Source: an uncultured beta proteobacterium (GTDB taxonomy: Bacteria; Pseudomonadota; Gammaproteobacteria; Burkholderiales; Burkholderiaceae). From it: 41,953 nucleotides of DNA. Within the stretch, counting starts at the first letter, position 1. Every line of letters begins with the position of its first letter. The position numbers and the translations under genes are program-made. The notes under the pieces are model-generated. The model was not told the origin of the DNA. It worked only from the letters and a program-made list of their open reading frames with translations, and did no database searches. Shown in pieces: positions 33,128-41,897 of this stretch. Where the stretch lies: assembly GCA_903892315.1 (NCBI GenBank), contig CAITHY010000022.1, positions 1 to 41,953 of the forward strand. Direction: 5' to 3'.

Positions 33128-34237
33128 TTAGCCAATGCGTCTACTAGTAATTTTGTACTTGAAGTTATCTGGATCAAGCGAATCGAAGCGACCTTCGTTA
33201 TTTTCAGCTTGTGGATACATCAAGAATGGAATGTCACCTTTACTGCCGAGCTTGGAACCTGGCAGTGCGATGTCATGATCGTAGTTATAGGCCATCCAGT
33301 TCATTTCCCAGTTGCCAAAGAGGTAGTCACGAATAGCAATCACTTTTGGATCGGTAACGGCTAAGCCACCAGTTTCCTCAAGAATCACTTTGCGAACGTC
33401 TGCTGGGTCGACGGGCATCCAGCCATAACCTGATGCGTAGAACTCGGCACGACAATGCTGTGCTTTAGTAATGTCGCCAGACTTACCTAAGCTCTTATAG
33501 CCACGTGCAGAATCTGCAATCCGAATGCCGTACACATCACGCGCTGGTAAGCCGGCTGAACGCGCTAGCGCTACAAAAACGGCATTGATATCAGCACATT
33601 TGCCACCAAGATTATTGGTTTCGAGCATGAGCTTGACGTCGCCTTGACCGCAACCCCGTGTTTTTGGATCGCGATGGGTGTTGTCTACTACCCAGTTATA
33701 AATTGCCTTGGCTTTATCAACATCACTGGCGTTGGTCGGTAGCTTGGCAAGTGCTTCTTGCACTTTTGCTTTCACAATACCATCGGTAGGTAAGTATTTA
33801 GTGGGGCGGGTCCAAAAGCGTTGCTCTGCTTTGGAGAGCTTGAGTGCGGGGTTTGGTACTGAGAGTTCTAGGTTGCGATTGCGGGTGCTTACTAAAATAG
33901 AAACTTTGACGCTATGAGTAGTTGCTGCAGAATCCCATTTTGTCCACACCATACGTGCTTGCTTGTCGGGAGTCTCATACATTTGGGTTGCTGCTTTAGG
34001 ATCGCTTGCCTCTGAACGGATGGCGATGGTGCGGAAATAAGCTGTATCCAAAACCAGTGGCAATGGAACCCAACTTTGCGCCATCCCTTTAGGCGACTCT
34101 AAATCGACTTCAGTCACGATCTCATAAGTAGTCCACTCGAGTGAAGATTGAGCAAGTACAGAAGCAATTGGGCTGAGCGTTGGTAATGCCAAAGTACCCA
34201 CAATGGTTTTGATGGCTGAGCGACGTGATGTGGTCAT
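33128..34237 (-). CDS. Tat-exported transglutaminase-like protein
   Basis: A 369-residue protein with a twin-arginine signal ('TSRRSAIKTIVGTLALP', Arg5-Arg6, likely cleavage after 'SVLA') and a transglutaminase-like cysteine-protease fold. The catalytic triad is readable as Cys214 ('GGKCADINAVFVALARSAGLP'), His261 ('AQHCRAEFYA') and Asp277 ('MPVDPAD'). Such bacterial domains are usually proteases or amidases. It is co-directional with a TlpA-like thioredoxin that could keep Cys214 reduced; that pairing is inference. The substrate is unknown. Confidence 0.87.
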   Translation of the reverse strand: MTTSRRSAIKTIVGTLALPTLSPIASVLAQSSLEWTTYEIVTEVDLESPKGMAQSWVPLPLVLDTAYFRTIAIRSEASDPKAATQMYETPDKQARMVWTKWDSAATTHSVKVSILVSTRNRNLELSVPNPALKLSKAEQRFWTRPTKYLPTDGIVKAKVQEALAKLPTNASDVDKAKAIYNWVVDNTHRDPKTRGCGQGDVKLMLETNNLGGKCADINAVFVALARSAGLPARDVYGIRIADSARGYKSLGKSGDITKAQHCRAEFYASGYGWMPVDPADVRKVILEETGGLAVTDPKVIAIRDYLFGNWEMNWMAYNYDHDIALPGSKLGSKGDIPFLMYPQAENNEGRFDSLDPDNFKYKITSRRIG

Positions 34238-34290
34238 ATGAGCTTGCTGAAGTGGTAATGAAAATAATAATGGATATTGTAACGAGCCAA

Positions 34291-35556
34291 TTAGCGATTA
34301 AAGCTTCTCTTGGGTGGGCTACTGCGCTTTGTTGGGGCTCCACCTGTCCCGGCAGGCCTAGGCTTGCGAGATTGTTGGTGTTGTTGACTGCGCAACTGAA
34401 TCGGTTGAGCAACGGCATTCGGATCTGGTTCAAAACCGGTAATCACTTCTTGCGGCAATTTTTGCTTAATGAGTTTCTCAATATCTCTGAGCATTTGATG
34501 TTCATCAACACAGACCAAGGAAACTGCTACGCCATTTGAGCCTGCGCGACCAGTACGTCCAATGCGATGGACATAATCTTCAGAAACGTTTGGCAGGTCG
34601 TAGTTCACTACGTGAGGGAGTTGGTCAATATCAATACCACGTGCAGCAATGTCGGTAGCAACCAATGCAGTTAACTTACCGGCCTTAAAATCAGCTAATG
34701 CCTTGGTACGAGCACTTTGGCTTTTATTGCCATGAATGGCCATACTGGTGATGCCATCCTTTTCTAACTGAGTCACTAACTTATTTGCGCCATGCTTAGT
34801 GCGGGTGAAGACCAGCACCTGCTTCCAATCATTACCCTTAATCAGATGGGCTAAAAGGGGATGTTTCTGAGTTCTATCAACCGGATGAATCAATTGAGCA
34901 ATGGCTTCATTAGCACTATTGCTACGTGCTACCTCAATCAACGCAGGAGAATTGAGCAAGCTGTCAGCTAATTGTTTAATTTCGCTAGAGAAGGTTGCTG
35001 AGAATAAAAGATTCTGACGCTTCTTAGGCAAGGCAGCTAGGATTTTTTTAATATCACGTAAGAAGCCCATATCAAGCATGCGGTCAGCTTCATCGAGCAC
35101 CAAGATTTCGATGTCATTGAGCGAGACACAATTTTGTGACATGAGGTCAAGCAAGCGACCTGGCGTCGCAACCAAAATATCCAAGCCACCAGCAATCGCC
35201 TTGATTTGCGGATTAGCGCCAACACCACCAAAAATTACGGTGGATTTGAGGCCAGTGTATTTGCCATAAGTCACAACAGACTCTTGGACTTGAGCAGCTA
35301 ACTCGCGAGTGGGGGTCAAGATTAATACGCGCAACAATCTTTTGCCGCCAGATTTGGGGGCGCTGCTTAAACGTTGCAAAATAGGAAGCGTAAAACCAGC
35401 CGTTTTTCCTGTGCCAGTTTGGGCGGCAGCTAAAAGATCGCCGCCTTTTAAGACGGCAGGAATCGATTTTTCTTGTATGGGGGTGGGGCTGGTATAGCCT
35501 TCTTCAGCAATAGCGCGAAGAATGGGCTCTGATAAACCAAGATCTGTAAATAACAT
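34291..35556 (-). CDS. rhlE: DEAD-box ATP-dependent RNA helicase (RhlE-like)
   Basis: A 421-residue RNA helicase with the full motif set: Q motif '[10 protein letters not shown]', 'AQTGTGKT', 'PTRELAAQV', '[13 protein letters not shown]', 'FSATFS', '[11 protein letters not shown]' and '[10 protein letters not shown]', then a basic Arg/Pro/Ser tail '[17 protein letters not shown]'. RhlE enzymes remodel RNA in ribosome assembly and mRNA decay. The start is ATG 35556, just before '[11 protein letters not shown]'; an in-frame codon at 35625 would add 23 non-conserved residues. The gene order with CDO is not obviously meaningful. Confidence 0.92.
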   Translation of the reverse strand: MLFTDLGLSEPILRAIAEEGYTSPTPIQEKSIPAVLKGGDLLAAAQTGTGKTAGFTLPILQRLSSAPKSGGKRLLRVLILTPTRELAAQVQESVVTYGKYTGLKSTVIFGGVGANPQIKAIAGGLDILVATPGRLLDLMSQNCVSLNDIEILVLDEADRMLDMGFLRDIKKILAALPKKRQNLLFSATFSSEIKQLADSLLNSPALIEVARSNSANEAIAQLIHPVDRTQKHPLLAHLIKGNDWKQVLVFTRTKHGANKLVTQLEKDGITSMAIHGNKSQSARTKALADFKAGKLTALVATDIAARGIDIDQLPHVVNYDLPNVSEDYVHRIGRTGRAGSNGVAVSLVCVDEHQMLRDIEKLIKQKLPQEVITGFEPDPNAVAQPIQLRSQQHQQSRKPRPAGTGGAPTKRSSPPKRSFNR

Positions 35557-35672
35557 AGGGGGCCAATAAAGTATTGACCCGTATTCAATTAAACGACTAT
35601 CCCGGTCAATGGGGTGAGCTGCCACGCTGGAGCGTTTGCAGTAAGAGCCTCCATTTTAAGTCATTTACCTAT

Positions 35673-36272
35673 TTAGGCTGGATTCCAGAGGTTGGGCACG
35701 ACTGTATTGGCATACCCCGATACAAATGATTTCTCGGCACCAGTGATTGGATCAAACACGGAGCGATGGATTCGTCCGATATTTCCCCCATACACATGAA
35801 TACTGATGGATGTTTGATCCTGAAGATTGTTTTCGACAACATGAATATCGTGCGTATTGGGTGAAACGGTATCAACATGGCCTGGAGGAGAGATGCAGGC
35901 CTCGCCAGCTTGAAAGCTGGAGTCATCTTGGCGATAGTAAGGCGTCCCTTTTTCTTCGCCACGCAATTGACCAACCATGCCCCAAACCGTGTGATTGTGC
36001 ACGGGTGTTTTTTGACCCGGACCCCACACAAAACTCACAATGGAAAAGCGATCCAAGGGATCGGCATAGAGTAAATATTGCTGGTAATACTGTGGGTGTG
36101 GTTTGGTGAATTCAGCGGGCAACCAATCATCAACGGCAATCAGATGCTCTAACAGTTTTTTGCCTTTAGTAAATACAATGTCTTCGCTTGGCTTTTGCTC
36201 CAAGAGCAAGCTCAGATCTTTAACGAAGGTTAGCAATTTTCCATCAGACATATCGTGCTCCAGTACTCGCAT
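35673..36272 (-). CDS. Cysteine dioxygenase-family thiol dioxygenase
   Basis: A 199-residue cupin enzyme. The iron ligands are His92 and His94 ('PVHNHTVWG') and His144 ('HDIHVVEN'); the Ser157-His159-Tyr161 triad is in 'SISIHVYGG'. It oxidises a small thiol (cysteine or 3-mercaptopropionate) to its sulfinate; the arginine that fixes cysteine's carboxylate in mammalian CDO is not evident, so 3-mercaptopropionate or another thiol is possible. The ATG overlaps the thioesterase stop (TAATG), indicating translational coupling. A longer in-frame start (36335) overlaps that gene and is less likely. Confidence 0.87.
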   Translation of the reverse strand: MRVLEHDMSDGKLLTFVKDLSLLLEQKPSEDIVFTKGKKLLEHLIAVDDWLPAEFTKPHPQYYQQYLLYADPLDRFSIVSFVWGPGQKTPVHNHTVWGMVGQLRGEEKGTPYYRQDDSSFQAGEACISPPGHVDTVSPNTHDIHVVENNLQDQTSISIHVYGGNIGRIHRSVFDPITGAEKSFVSGYANTVVPNLWNPA

Positions 36273-36706
36273 TACTGATTGGGGAAAAACCAATCCGGCC
36301 AAGCCTTTGGCTTCAGAGTAGTTGTATCTACGCAAACAATATGCAAAGTAGCGCTAGCAATGACTTGCAATTCTTCGCTGTCCAGCAGCTTTCTCTGGGC
36401 ATGTTGTTTTATTGAAACCTGTGTGCGACCACGGTGTTCAATGGTTTGGTCAATATACAGAATGTCATCAAGGCGACCTGGCTTGTAAAAGTTCATCGTC
36501 AGTTCGCGCACAGGCATCACCATATTGTGCTCATTCATCAACTTGGTGGGACTGAGATTGTATTGCGCTAACCACTCTGCACGGCTGCGCTCAAAAATTT
36601 CTAAATAACGGCCGTGATACACAAAGCCAGCAGCATCTGTGTCGGAGTAACAAACCCGATGAATATGAATAAAGGGTAAGGCGCTGGATGTGGAAAGGGC
36701 GGTCAT
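36272..36706 (-). CDS. 4-hydroxybenzoyl-CoA-thioesterase-family (YbgC-like) acyl-CoA thioesterase
   Basis: A 144-residue hot-dog fold protein. 'HRVCYSDTDAAGFVYHGRYLEIFERSRAEWL' (about 16-46) is the 4HBT signature with the catalytic Asp in 'YSDTDAAG'. It hydrolyses acyl-CoA thioesters. It lies between a GNAT gene and the thiol dioxygenase, with which it shares the TAATG junction. Thioester hydrolysis could release a thiol for the dioxygenase, but this is inference. Confidence 0.88.
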   Translation of the reverse strand: MTALSTSSALPFIHIHRVCYSDTDAAGFVYHGRYLEIFERSRAEWLAQYNLSPTKLMNEHNMVMPVRELTMNFYKPGRLDDILYIDQTIEHRGRTQVSIKQHAQRKLLDSEELQVIASATLHIVCVDTTTLKPKAWPDWFFPNQ

Positions 36707-36712
36707 AAAGAG

Positions 36713-37159
36713 TTAAATTGATTTAGGCAATATGAGCATCATATTACGATGAGGGATGCCGGCTTCTTCATACATAGGCCCTTGAGCAAGAAAGCCTAGT
36801 TTTTCATAAAACGGGATGGCGGATACCTGGGCATGCAAGGTGAGGGCGCTCGCACCTAAAGACTTCGCTCGATCAATCAGGGCTTTTAAGATCTCCAAGC
36901 CAATACCTTGACCCCGAAAACTGGGCAATACTGCCATGCGGCCAATTTGAAAAGACTGCCGTCCTGAATCTACTAGTCTGGCAGTCCCTACGCACTGGTT
37001 CCCTAAGAAGGCAAGCACATGGTGTGCCGCAGCATCAAACTCATCTAGTTCCATGTCTTCAGGAACTCCTTGCTCGTCAATAAACACTGCTTTGCGAATC
37101 CGAAAAGCCTCTTGGGAGGCTTGGGTCCAAGGTTTTATGAGGATATCTAGGGAAATCAA
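36713..37159 (-). CDS. GNAT-family N-acetyltransferase
   Basis: A 148-residue acetyltransferase. 'RKAVFIDEQGVPEDMELDEFD' at the start and 'IGRMAVLPSFRGQGIGLEILKALI' hold the acetyl-CoA pyrophosphate loop (R-x-x-G-x-G), with 'PFYEKLGFLAQGPMYEEAGIPH' near the end. This pattern resembles the ElaA/YjcF group. The substrate is unknown. It is the first gene of a tightly packed set with the thioesterase (6-base gap) and thiol dioxygenase. Confidence 0.88.
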   Translation of the reverse strand: MISLDILIKPWTQASQEAFRIRKAVFIDEQGVPEDMELDEFDAAAHHVLAFLGNQCVGTARLVDSGRQSFQIGRMAVLPSFRGQGIGLEILKALIDRAKSLGASALTLHAQVSAIPFYEKLGFLAQGPMYEEAGIPHRNMMLILPKSI

Positions 37160-37327
37160 TGGATTAAGAGGGTTATGGTTGGGTGATGTAGGGTTAATTT
37201 ACCAAATATGAGTACTGTGAAGGGTTATCGTTCGATACCGCACAAGACAAGACTCAATCCCTGTTTACAATGAATTAGAGGCTTCTTTTGGGGTCCCTCT
37301 AAATCCTTCACTCAATTAGGAGTTATC

Positions 37328-37909
37328 TTGAAGAAATCTTTACTGGCTAGTTTATTTGTTGCTGTAGGTATTGCTTGTGCATCTTCCGTTTTCGCACAAT
37401 TGCCTGCAAAGATGTTGCCTTTGGCGGCTGATGTTGCTGTATTGAGCGCAACAGTTGATTCTGTTGACGTCAAAAAGCGTATTGTTGTGTTGAAAGATGC
37501 CAATGGTAATTTGGCGCAGATGAATGTTGCTAAATCAGTAAACGATTTGGATAAAGTGAAAAAAGGTGATGTGTTCTTGGTTGAGCATGCACAAGCGATT
37601 GCAATCGGCTTAACTGCTGCTGGTAAAGATGCTAAGCCAGGTGTTTCTGGTGTACGCTCTGTAGTCATTGCTGGTAAAGGTTCTGCTAAGCCATTCGAAG
37701 AGACAGCAGATACGATTTATGCAACTGTGAAGATTACAACAATCGATCCAAAAACCCGTATCGTGACTTTCACTATGCCAAGCGGCGAGAAACAAAAGGT
37801 TAAGGTTGACCAAGCTGTTCTCGGTCTTGAGAAATTCAAGGCTGGTGATGATGTAATGGTGGAGTTTGTTGACGATACTGCTATTGGTTTCGTAACACCG
37901 AAGAAGTAA
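37328..37909 (+). CDS. Secreted protein with two tandem copies of a beta-rich domain
   Basis: A 193-residue protein starting at TTG (AGGAG lies 6 bases before it). The signal peptide runs 'SLLASLFVAVGIACASSVFA'. The mature protein repeats a module: 'ATVDSVDVKKRIVVLKDANG...LDKVKKGDVFLVEHAQAIAIG' (about 40-98) and 'ATVKITTIDPKTRIVTFTMPSG...LEKFKAGDDVMVEFVDDTAIG' (about 135-190). This suggests an ancient duplication. It resembles small beta-barrel periplasmic domains, but I do not recognise a named family. A single-gene unit with a terminator. Confidence 0.78.
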   Translation: MKKSLLASLFVAVGIACASSVFAQLPAKMLPLAADVAVLSATVDSVDVKKRIVVLKDANGNLAQMNVAKSVNDLDKVKKGDVFLVEHAQAIAIGLTAAGKDAKPGVSGVRSVVIAGKGSAKPFEETADTIYATVKITTIDPKTRIVTFTMPSGEKQKVKVDQAVLGLEKFKAGDDVMVEFVDDTAIGFVTPKK

Positions 37910-37944
37910 GTAACATGCCGCCAGCAGATATGCTGGTAGTAAAT

Positions 37945-37972
37945 AAAAAAGCCCGCAGATGCGGGCTTTTTT
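37945..37972. terminator. Bidirectional terminator
   Basis: AAAAAAGCCCGC / AGAT loop / GCGGGCTTTTTT, a perfect 12-bp stem with T- and A-runs, between the convergent duplicated-domain protein and TupA genes. A smaller hairpin CCAGCA-GATA-TGCTGG (37921-37936) precedes it. Confidence 0.92.
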
Positions 37973-37994
37973 AATGATCAGTCGCTACTAAGTA

Positions 37995-38819
37995 TTACCT
38001 CTTAGCATTGGGAAAGAACAGTGATTCACCACCAATTTGGTAGCTGGCAATGACATCCTGACCATTCTTGGAAATCAGCCAATCGATAAAGGCTTGACCT
38101 TCCGTTTTTTTCACTGATGGGAACTTAGCAGGATTTACTAGCATCACACCATATTGATTAAAGAGTTTTGGATCACCTTGGACCAAGATTGCAAGATCGC
38201 CACGATTTTTAAAGCTAAGCCAAGTAGCTCTATCCGTCAGGATGTAGGCATTCATAGCGGAAGCAGTATTCAGGGCGGGACCCATTCCTGAGCCTGTTTC
38301 TTTGTACCAAGTCTGGCTTGGTGAAACAGTGATACCAGCCCCTTTCCAATAACGCAATTCAGCTGCATGAGTGCCGCTCTTATCGCCACGGGATACAAAA
38401 GGAGTTTGCGCTACGGAAATCTTTTGCAGTGCTACTTGAATATCTTTGCCGCCGCCTACCTTGGCTGGGTCAGACTTTGGCCCTACCAAGACGAAGTCGT
38501 TGTACATCACTTCATTGCGTTTGGTGGAGTAGCCCTCTTGAACAAAGATCTCCTCAGCAGGTTTGTCATGGACAAACACCACATCTGCATCACCGCGACG
38601 ACCAATGTCTAGTGCTTGACCTGTGCCAACTGCAACTACTTTGACAGTAATCCCAGTTTTCATCTTAAAGATAGGGAGAATGTATTCAAACAAGCCAGAT
38701 TGCTCGGTAGATGTCGTGGAAGACACCACAATACTTTTTTCTTGGGCGATTGCGAGTGAACTAAAGGTCGAGGCGGCAAGGAGAGCGCTCCAAAGGAGGC
38801 GGAAAAATACGTTTTTCAT
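37995..38819 (-). CDS. tupA: Tungstate-binding periplasmic protein (TupA-like)
   Basis: A 274-residue exported protein with a signal peptide ('LWSALLAASTFSSLAIA'). 'SSTTSTEQSGLFEYILPIF' is the oxyanion-binding signature of TupA; 'GRRGDADVVFVHDKPAEE', 'VSRGDKSGTHAAELRYWK' and 'GSGMGPALNTASAMNAYILTDRATW' are further TupA motifs. It captures tungstate (possibly molybdate) for an ABC importer. The tupB and tupC partners are not in the window. It is divergent from modA. Confidence 0.87.
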   Translation of the reverse strand: MKNVFFRLLWSALLAASTFSSLAIAQEKSIVVSSTTSTEQSGLFEYILPIFKMKTGITVKVVAVGTGQALDIGRRGDADVVFVHDKPAEEIFVQEGYSTKRNEVMYNDFVLVGPKSDPAKVGGGKDIQVALQKISVAQTPFVSRGDKSGTHAAELRYWKGAGITVSPSQTWYKETGSGMGPALNTASAMNAYILTDRATWLSFKNRGDLAILVQGDPKLFNQYGVMLVNPAKFPSVKKTEGQAFIDWLISKNGQDVIASYQIGGESLFFPNAKR

Positions 38820-38918
38820 CTGATAATGACTAGGTTTGGTAAATTTGTATCATCGCATACATTAGCTGAGCCCTTTTGAGGCAATATTTCTTGGGCATCC
38901 GCTAGAATAAGTTCAACT

Positions 38919-39674
38919 ATGCGCCCCCGAATAATTTCCATATTGGCTTTACTCTTTTGCTCGGTCAATTTTGTATTCGCTCAGAGCGCAACAGTTGCCG
39001 TTGCTACCAATATGAAAGATGCTTTCTCTGAAATTGCAATTGCTTTTAAGGCTAATGGCAAGCAGGGCATGAGGGTGGTTTATGGATCTTCCGGAAACTT
39101 TGCCGCTCAGATTATGAATGGTGCGCCATTTCATCTCTTCATAGCTGCTGATGAACGCTTTCCTCTTGAGCTTTATAAGAATGGCAAGACTATAGATGAA
39201 GGTGCGGTATATGCAACTGGTAAGTTAGCCATCATCGTTAACACATCATCCGGAATCGTCTTGGTGGATAACAAGGTCGATATCGCCAAGGTTATCGCTA
39301 GGGTCAATAAAGTAGCTATTGCCAAGCCTGAGTTGGCGCCCTATGGCAAAGCAGCGGTTGAATATCTCAAGGCAGAAGGATTATGGGATCTTGCTAAAGA
39401 CAAGTTGGTCTACGGAGATAACATTGGTGTCGCAACATCCTATGTTGTTGCTGGTGCTGCTGATATTGGATTTACTGCTGTTTCTTTGGCCAAGTCACCA
39501 GAGGTCCTAAAAGAAACTAGCTTCTTATTGATAGATAGCAAGCTCTATGAGCCCATCAAGCAGCGTATGGTTTTAATCAAGGGTGCCCCTCAGGAGGCGG
39601 CCGAGTTATACCAATTTATGCAAGGCGCTCAGGCTAAATCTATATTGCGCAAGTACGGCTACATCACGCCTTAA
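38919..39674 (+). CDS. modA: Molybdate-binding periplasmic protein (ModA-like)
   Basis: A 251-residue exported protein with a signal peptide ('ISILALLFCSVNFVFA'). 'VAVATNMKDAFSEIA', 'GSSGNFAAQIMNGAPFHLFIAADERFP' and 'YATGKLAIIV' are the ModA anion-binding pattern; 'KPELAPYGKAAVEYL' and 'VYGDNIGVATSYV' also fit. The modB and modC partners are absent here. Molybdate import would serve the molybdenum hydroxylase at the other end of the window. It overlaps the convergent PaiB-like gene by 4 bases at the stop codons. Confidence 0.9.
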   Translation: MRPRIISILALLFCSVNFVFAQSATVAVATNMKDAFSEIAIAFKANGKQGMRVVYGSSGNFAAQIMNGAPFHLFIAADERFPLELYKNGKTIDEGAVYATGKLAIIVNTSSGIVLVDNKVDIAKVIARVNKVAIAKPELAPYGKAAVEYLKAEGLWDLAKDKLVYGDNIGVATSYVVAGAADIGFTAVSLAKSPEVLKETSFLLIDSKLYEPIKQRMVLIKGAPQEAAELYQFMQGAQAKSILRKYGYITP

Positions 39675-40288
39675 CGCATATATTCCCGCATGGCTTGCAA
39701 GATCTCTTGCGGTGATTGTTCTAATTTCTTTACGACTGCGTCATAGTCTTCTGCGGGACGGTTTTGGCTGAGCTTGAACTTACCGACCAAACTGCTGATC
39801 TCAATCTCGATACCAATGATGGCTTTGAGCATCATCTGCACATATTCTTCTGGAGCGTCATCTAGCTTCCAGTCTGATTGGTATGTAGGTTCATGAATAT
39901 TAGTCATTTGGGCCACATGATTTCTGAGCCACTGCGCATCATCAATGAGTTTGATGTTGCCTTGTGCATGTACGACAGCATAGTTCCAGGTAGGCACTAC
40001 TTTGCCAGCTTCTTTTTTGGAAGGGTACCAAGCTGGTGTGACGTAAGCTTGTGGACCATTAAAGATCGCGGTTATCGCTGTATTACCACTAGCTGCAATT
40101 TTCGCCAATGGATTGGTTCGAGCGATATGACCATAGAGCTTGCTTCTATCGCTACTGAGCATCAATGGCAGATGATTGACTTCTAATTGATTCTCCAAAC
40201 TGCCAACAATGGTTGCTAATGGATATTCAGCGATGAGCTGTGCTAGTAGGGCTGGTTCATCAACTGCAAAGTGTTTTGGTAAGTACAT
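39671..40288 (-). CDS. PaiB-like FMN-binding protein (negative transcriptional regulator family)
   Basis: A 205-residue protein: 'MYLPKHFAVDEPALLAQLIAEYPLATI' and 'LEVNHLPLML' at the start, 'HIARTNPLA' and 'YVTPAWYPSKKEAGKVVPTWNYAVVHAQG' in the middle. This is the PaiB/FMN-binding split-barrel family; Bacillus PaiB affects protease and sporulation genes, but a flavin-dependent role is equally possible. ATG 40288 has AAGG 9 bases upstream. An in-frame start at 40315 would add nine residues. Confidence 0.87.
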   Translation of the reverse strand: MYLPKHFAVDEPALLAQLIAEYPLATIVGSLENQLEVNHLPLMLSSDRSKLYGHIARTNPLAKIAASGNTAITAIFNGPQAYVTPAWYPSKKEAGKVVPTWNYAVVHAQGNIKLIDDAQWLRNHVAQMTNIHEPTYQSDWKLDDAPEEYVQMMLKAIIGIEIEISSLVGKFKLSQNRPAEDYDAVVKKLEQSPQEILQAMREYMR

Positions 40289-40332
40289 AGCGCTCGACCT
40301 TGGTAATATTTCCAAAAAGGGTTAAGCGTATC

Positions 40333-41820
40333 TTACATCTCAATATGGGCTCGTAAACCAAAGAAATTAACTGGTCCGCGATCTGCGTTATATGCAGGAT
40401 TGGCTATGCGCTGGTAGTCTGCTGAGAGCGATAGGCTTTTATAGATATTCCAGCTATAAAAGGTCTCAAATATTTGTTCTTTCTTGTAATTAAGCCTGCC
40501 ATCACCAATAAACATAGTCACACCACCTTGTTGTAGATAAGCAATTTGCTGGGAGGAGATGCCATTCAATGCCGCACCAATTCCGATCGTATCTTGAGGT
40601 CTACCCCAGCTTGTGCCTTTGATGGATAAGCCGCCCGATAAAGAATTGCTGATATCAGTAAATGCTTGTGTTTCAGTTTGGCCATTATTCCAGCTCCACC
40701 TTGCAAATGCGCCAATATTTTCGGTGATCGCTTGTTCGCCATTTAAGGCGTAACCCCATTTGGTTTGATAACCATATCTCGTATTGAGGATGTCTGGCGT
40801 AGTATTCGTTTGCTCTCCAAAAGTAATTGCATTGTTATATGAAGACAGCATTCCGCGATTCTGAAATACCAAGACTCTTGCTTTGCCAGGTTGCCCATTC
40901 ATGGTGTGTAGGTGAGTGAGCTCTGCAGTGTTCCCATATTGCTGTGTTAGGTCGTAATCTAGGGCTAATGAGTTTGGTGTCTTAGGCATTGCCAAGCGCG
41001 CAAGACGCATGACCCATTCTTCATCATGGTAGTACTCACCTACAAAGCCATAGGTATAGCCGCGTGAGTTTGCTGCGTAGTCGTAAGCACCGCTGGCCAT
41101 TAGAGACCAGTTTAAAAACTGGGTGCGCGGATCATGGCTATAACTATTGGCATCAAAGAAATCGAGCGCTGAGAAAGTTCCGTAACTCACTACGAGGCGA
41201 CGTTTATCTACGTTGCCAGCCAATTGATTGGCAACACCCTCAATATGTTCTTGTCCGCCGCCTAGTCCAAACGTTTGGCGTAAAAACATTCTAGCCATGT
41301 AATAAATTGGTGGAATCGCGGTGCCTTTTTGTAGCTCACCATTGCTAAAGCCGCCTAAGCCGCTCAGGCCGGAGAAGGGGATTCCTTCAAACATTTCTGG
41401 GTTGATATAAGCTTCAGCGCCTTCCCATAATCTAGCCCCTAAAAATGCAGTGGCCGAGAAGGTATAGCTCTTAGTGATATCACCATCACTTTTATTTAAA
41501 AGACTTTTGGCTCCGTAGTAGGGGGAGTTGAAGTTATTTTTAAATTGATTGATGTAGGTAGTTTGCCCATGAATACTCCACTGTTCGGTTTCCCCTTCTA
41601 AAGGAAGTAAGTTATTAATCGTGGGAGAACTGCTCACAGGCGACTCGGCCAAGATGATCGGCGTATCGCTCACTGGGGATTCAGCATGAGCAGTGGAACA
41701 TGCCCCCAACATAAATAGGGACAAAAGCAGGGTCTTGAGAATACTTAATTCAACATCATTGCCAAATCTGCAAATTCCTTTGCGATAGGTCAAAACCTGT
41801 TTTTTTGTATGTGGGAACAT
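40333..41820 (-). CDS. OprB-family carbohydrate-type porin
   Basis: A 495-residue outer-membrane beta-barrel protein. A long basic N-terminus leads into a hydrophobic signal ('LLLSLFMLGACSTAHA'). 'WSIHGQTTYINQFKNNFNSPY', 'LWEGAEAYINPEMFEGIPFSGLSG' and the C-terminal Phe-containing strand pattern fit the OprB carbohydrate porin family. An in-frame start at 41865 would lie inside a Fur-box-like palindrome, so I use ATG 41820; the true start may be still further in. The upstream double Fur box suggests it is made during iron limitation, which is unusual for a sugar porin. Confidence 0.82.
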   Translation of the reverse strand: MFPHTKKQVLTYRKGICRFGNDVELSILKTLLLSLFMLGACSTAHAESPVSDTPIILAESPVSSSPTINNLLPLEGETEQWSIHGQTTYINQFKNNFNSPYYGAKSLLNKSDGDITKSYTFSATAFLGARLWEGAEAYINPEMFEGIPFSGLSGLGGFSNGELQKGTAIPPIYYMARMFLRQTFGLGGGQEHIEGVANQLAGNVDKRRLVVSYGTFSALDFFDANSYSHDPRTQFLNWSLMASGAYDYAANSRGYTYGFVGEYYHDEEWVMRLARLAMPKTPNSLALDYDLTQQYGNTAELTHLHTMNGQPGKARVLVFQNRGMLSSYNNAITFGEQTNTTPDILNTRYGYQTKWGYALNGEQAITENIGAFARWSWNNGQTETQAFTDISNSLSGGLSIKGTSWGRPQDTIGIGAALNGISSQQIAYLQQGGVTMFIGDGRLNYKKEQIFETFYSWNIYKSLSLSADYQRIANPAYNADRGPVNFFGLRAHIEM

Positions 41821-41847
41821 GTTTCTACTAGATTTAGCTACTTTGTA

Positions 41848-41866
41848 AATGAGAACTATTCTCAAG
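41848..41866. promoter_or_regulatory. Fur-box-like palindrome 1 upstream of the porin
   Basis: AATGAGAACTATTCTCAAG holds the perfect dyad GAGAA-CTA-TTCTC, in the Fur 7-1-7 style. It lies 28 bases before the chosen porin start and 12 bases from a second site. Confidence 0.6.
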
Positions 41867-41878
41867 TATAAGGTATAT

Positions 41879-41897
41879 AATGAGAATCGTTCTTATT
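41879..41897. promoter_or_regulatory. Fur-box-like palindrome 2 upstream of the porin
   Basis: AATGAGAATCGTTCTTATT resembles the Fur consensus with half-sites AATGAGAA and TTCTTATT. Paired Fur boxes are typical of strongly iron-repressed promoters. It could also serve a divergent gene past the window end. Confidence 0.65.

Noticed and set aside
38820..38918. ModE-type molybdate operator between tupA and modA
   Set aside because: No TATA-rich inverted repeat of the ModE type could be found by eye; only a weak TGATAATGA stretch is present.
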